64,000 nucleotides of DNA from Patagioenas fasciata. Lineage: Eukaryota > Chordata > Aves > Columbiformes > Columbidae. Made by a program: the position numbers and the translations under genes. Location: contig NC_092523.1 of the NCBI RefSeq assembly GCF_037038585.1, positions 32,589,501 through 32,653,500 of the forward strand, written 5' to 3'. Of the stretch, positions 63,501 through 64,000 are shown piece after piece. The first letter of the stretch is position 1. Every line of letters begins with the position of its first letter. The notes under the pieces were generated by a model, which saw only the letters and a program-made list of their open reading frames with translations, had not been told where the DNA came from and made no database searches.

Positions 63501-63565
63501 AGCTCCGCCACGACAAGCAGCGCAGCGGACGACAGCAGCGCCCAGCCCCGACCCCGAGCCGCCAT
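48422..63565 (-). CDS. ASAH1: ASAH1, acid ceramidase (N-acylsphingosine amidohydrolase 1), complete, 14 exons
   Basis: Acid ceramidase hydrolyses ceramide to sphingosine and fatty acid in the lysosome. Fourteen exons with GT/AG borders give 1,194 nt, i.e. 397 residues (human 395). Residues 1-28 hold a signal peptide with a hydrophobic core, [12 protein letters not shown]. The precursor self-cleaves before the nucleophile Cys145, in [10 protein letters not shown]. Catalytic partners are in place: Arg161 and Asp164 in HARNLDFG, Asn322 in ETNYDRW, and Arg335 in DNRRTP. The disulfide cysteines Cys33, Cys342, Cys390 and Cys394 are present. N-glycosylation sequons are at Asn175, 197, 261, 344 and 350; the human site near 286 is absent because GGNQSG became GGKNSG. 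The C terminus is PCSPW where human has PCIGW. The promoter is a CpG island. Confidence 0.98.
48798..48844. repeat. Near-perfect inverted repeat (hairpin) in ASAH1 intron 13
   Basis: The outer arms ttaacttgt (48798-48806) and acaagttaa (48836-48844) are exact reverse complements, as are the inner arms atatgcctt (48812-48820) and aaggcatat (48824-48832). They are separated by a 5/3-nt internal bulge and a 3-nt loop. No gene product is implied. Confidence 0.85.
49162..49218 (-). CDS. ASAH1: ASAH1 coding exon 13
   Basis: The acceptor attttctttcag precedes 49218 and the donor gtaatg follows 49162. It encodes residues 350-368, [19 protein letters not shown]. It is phase 0 at both ends and includes the sequon at Asn350. 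Confidence 0.96.
49773..49896 (-). CDS. ASAH1: ASAH1 coding exon 12 (catalytic Asn322, Arg335)
   Basis: The acceptor cttttccag precedes 49896 and the donor gtaaac follows 49773. It encodes residues 308-349 with [16 protein letters not shown] and [15 protein letters not shown]. It holds two active-site residues and the cysteine that bridges to the alpha chain. Confidence 0.97.
50123..50254 (-). CDS. ASAH1: ASAH1 coding exon 11
   Basis: The acceptor gtaactgcag... (on the minus strand ctgcag before 50254) and the donor gtgagt after 50123 bound residues 264-308. It encodes [19 protein letters not shown] and [17 protein letters not shown]. The sequon present here in human is lost. Confidence 0.96.
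50805..50886 (-). CDS. ASAH1: ASAH1 coding exon 10
   Basis: The acceptor atattttgcag precedes 50886 and the donor gtattc follows 50805. It encodes residues 237-264, [18 protein letters not shown] and TRTVLENAT, with the sequon at Asn261. Confidence 0.96.
51093..51147 (-). CDS. ASAH1: ASAH1 coding exon 9
   Basis: The acceptor gcttttcag precedes 51147 and the donor gtgagt follows 51093. It encodes residues 219-237, [18 protein letters not shown], matching human LFSLTLNERFSINGGYL. Confidence 0.96.
52347..52491 (-). CDS. ASAH1: ASAH1 coding exon 8
   Basis: The acceptor cttctgcag precedes 52491 and the donor gtaagt follows 52347. It encodes residues 171-218, [29 protein letters not shown] and [13 protein letters not shown], with two sequons. 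Confidence 0.97.
53868..53913 (-). CDS. ASAH1: ASAH1 coding exon 7 (catalytic Arg161, Asp164)
   Basis: The acceptor tcatgtag precedes 53913 and the donor gtaaat follows 53868. This 46-nt exon encodes [16 protein letters not shown], the conserved active-site segment of the N-terminal nucleophile fold. Confidence 0.96.
54465..54575 (+). repeat. A/C-rich low-complexity tract in ASAH1 intron 6
   Basis: CAAAC/CCAA-type interrupted repeats, which are G/T-rich on the ASAH1 sense strand. A 165-codon plus-strand frame runs through it only because of the composition. Confidence 0.75.
54788..54862 (-). CDS. ASAH1: ASAH1 coding exon 6 (nucleophile Cys145)
   Basis: The acceptor ttgttctag precedes 54862 and the donor gtaatg follows 54788. 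It encodes residues 130-155, [20 protein letters not shown] and AEDKT. The autocleavage site is Val144/Cys145. Confidence 0.97.
55756..55834 (-). CDS. ASAH1: ASAH1 coding exon 5
   Basis: The acceptor ttcctttcag precedes 55834 and the donor gtaata follows 55756. It encodes residues 104-130, [19 protein letters not shown] and NSSGIPL, aligning with human [23 protein letters not shown]. This is the least conserved internal exon. Confidence 0.92.
56835..56921 (-). CDS. ASAH1: ASAH1 coding exon 4
   Basis: The acceptor tctttttag precedes 56921 and the donor gtaagt follows 56835. It encodes residues 75-103, [20 protein letters not shown] and IVDIVDKKI. Confidence 0.95.
58146..58236 (-). CDS. ASAH1: ASAH1 coding exon 3
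   Basis: The acceptor cttctctttcag precedes 58236 and the donor gtatga follows 58146. It encodes residues 44-74, [20 protein letters not shown] and [10 protein letters not shown], matching human WYTINLDLPPYKRWHELM. Confidence 0.96.
58440..58486 (-). CDS. ASAH1: ASAH1 coding exon 2
   Basis: The acceptor gtttttacag precedes 58486 and the donor gtaagt follows 58440. This 47-nt exon encodes [15 protein letters not shown] and two bases of Thr, with Cys33 of the interchain disulfide. Confidence 0.95.
59194..59222 (+). repeat. (CA)/(CATA) microsatellite
   Basis: acacacacatacatacatac-type short tandem repeat in ASAH1 intron 1. Confidence 0.85.
62935..63045 (+). repeat. A/C-rich low-complexity tract in ASAH1 intron 1
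   Basis: Interrupted AAC/CAA/CACC repeats almost free of G and T on the plus strand, and hence T/G-rich on the ASAH1 sense strand. Confidence 0.75.
63482..63565 (-). CDS. ASAH1: ASAH1 coding exon 1 (signal peptide)
   Basis: The ATG is at 63565-63563 and the donor GACCCG|gtgagc follows 63482. It encodes [19 protein letters not shown] to VWAPDP, exactly 28 codons. This start puts two Arg before a hydrophobic core, as a signal peptide needs, and gives a total length within two residues of human. In-frame upstream ATGs at 63613 and 63676 would bury the signal peptide. Confidence 0.9.
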
Positions 63566-63606
63566 CCTCCTCGCCCGGCTCCGGCCCGGCGCTCCCCGGG
63601 GCGGTG

Positions 63607-63616
63607 GCCACATGAC
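63607..63616 (-). promoter_or_regulatory. M-box / CLEAR-like E-box, GTCATGTGGC
   Basis: The minus strand reads GTCATGTGGC, 41 bases 5' of the chosen ASAH1 ATG and flanked by GC boxes. TCATGTG is the M-box bound by MITF/TFE factors, and it differs by one base from the core of the CLEAR element GTCACGTGAC that TFEB uses on lysosomal genes. Function is inferred. Confidence 0.5.
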
Positions 63617-63721
63617 CCGCCCCGGCCCGCCCCGCAGAGGCGGGAGGAGGTGGCAGCAGCGGCGGGGCGGAGGCACCAGGGCCCGTCCGCCGCCCAGGCC
63701 GCTCCACCGCCTACCCGGTCC

Positions 63722-64000
63722 TCCTTTTGGTTTTCAATAAAGCAGAGGTATTGATTCTCAGCTGTATTTCCAAAAGACAGAAGCTTCGCACAAGGAGATC
63801 TGAAGGAAAATCGGCTCTCTAAGGCACTACTGAGAGCAAACCCGTGGCACCAGTTTTCACGTGGTAAATATTGTAATGTTTTAATTACTTTGTGGCCTTG
63901 GGAGACTTTTTAGGCAGGTTTTATGGTAATGAAAGGTGCCTTCTTTAGGAAGGAGTTTCTCCTTGTCTGCTTAAGAGCCTAGGAAACTAGCAACTGGAGA
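63722..64000. other. Sequence upstream of the ASAH1 CpG island
   Basis: AT-rich sequence with no open frame or repeat that I can support. The neighbouring gene lies beyond the window. Confidence 0.5.

Larger units (their letters stand above)
63230..63720. promoter_or_regulatory. ASAH1: CpG island, ASAH1 promoter and exon 1
   Basis: The only G+C- and CpG-dense stretch in an otherwise AT-rich window. It covers ASAH1 exon 1 and the sequence just 5' of it. Several GC boxes (ggggcgg and reverse complements) lie at about 63617-63670. No TATA box is evident, as usual for a lysosomal housekeeping gene. The transcription start cannot be placed from sequence. Confidence 0.85.

Noticed and set aside
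63093-63740. 215-codon plus-strand frame across the CpG island
   Set aside because: It is antisense to ASAH1 exon 1 and its promoter. Pro/Arg/Gly-rich frames are expected by composition in CpG islands.
1-64000. CRISPR arrays, bacterial operons, tRNA or rRNA genes
   Set aside because: None seen. The sequence is clearly a vertebrate nuclear locus, and the repeats present are CR1, LTR and simple repeats.

Overview
This is a vertebrate nuclear window, and almost certainly a bird. The genes are multi-exon with GT/AG introns. CR1 LINE fragments recur in both orientations, and one solo LTR resembles the ERVL-type LTRs common in bird genomes. The LTR family suggests a neoavian bird rather than a galliform, but I cannot name the species.

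Layout. (1) 1-29,554, plus strand: the 3' two thirds of PCM1 (pericentriolar material 1), with 28 coding exons. They join in frame into 1,462 codons plus a stop; the start of the gene lies left of the window. (2) About 29.6-32.3 kb: the convergent tail-to-tail gap, with PCM1 3' UTR, a CR1 fragment and the 3' UTR of the next gene. (3) 32,283-35,715, minus strand: a complete four-coding-exon gene of 423 codons for a TFIIE alpha subunit (GTF2E1-like). (4) About 35.8-48.4 kb: a 12.6 kb gap with no recognisable protein gene. It should hold the untranslated first exon of the TFIIE alpha gene. (5) 48,422-63,565, minus strand: complete ASAH1 (acid ceramidase), with 14 coding exons and 397 codons. (6) About 63.23-63.72 kb: the only CpG island in the window, at the ASAH1 promoter.

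The exon maps are well supported. Each of the three sets of exons, cut at GT/AG sites, keeps one open frame and sums to a whole number of codons. The protein lengths and key residues match the families: the ASAH1 nucleophile Cys145 and its Arg/Asp/Asn/Arg partners, and the TFIIE alpha zinc ribbon Cys129/132/154/157.

The genes do not form a pathway. PCM1 scaffolds centriolar satellites, TFIIE alpha acts in Pol II initiation, and ASAH1 degrades ceramide in lysosomes. The main surprise is the intact TFIIE alpha gene between PCM1 and ASAH1. In human, as I recall, those two are direct neighbours on 8p and GTF2E1 is on chromosome 3. No prokaryotic features, CRISPR arrays or RNA genes were seen.
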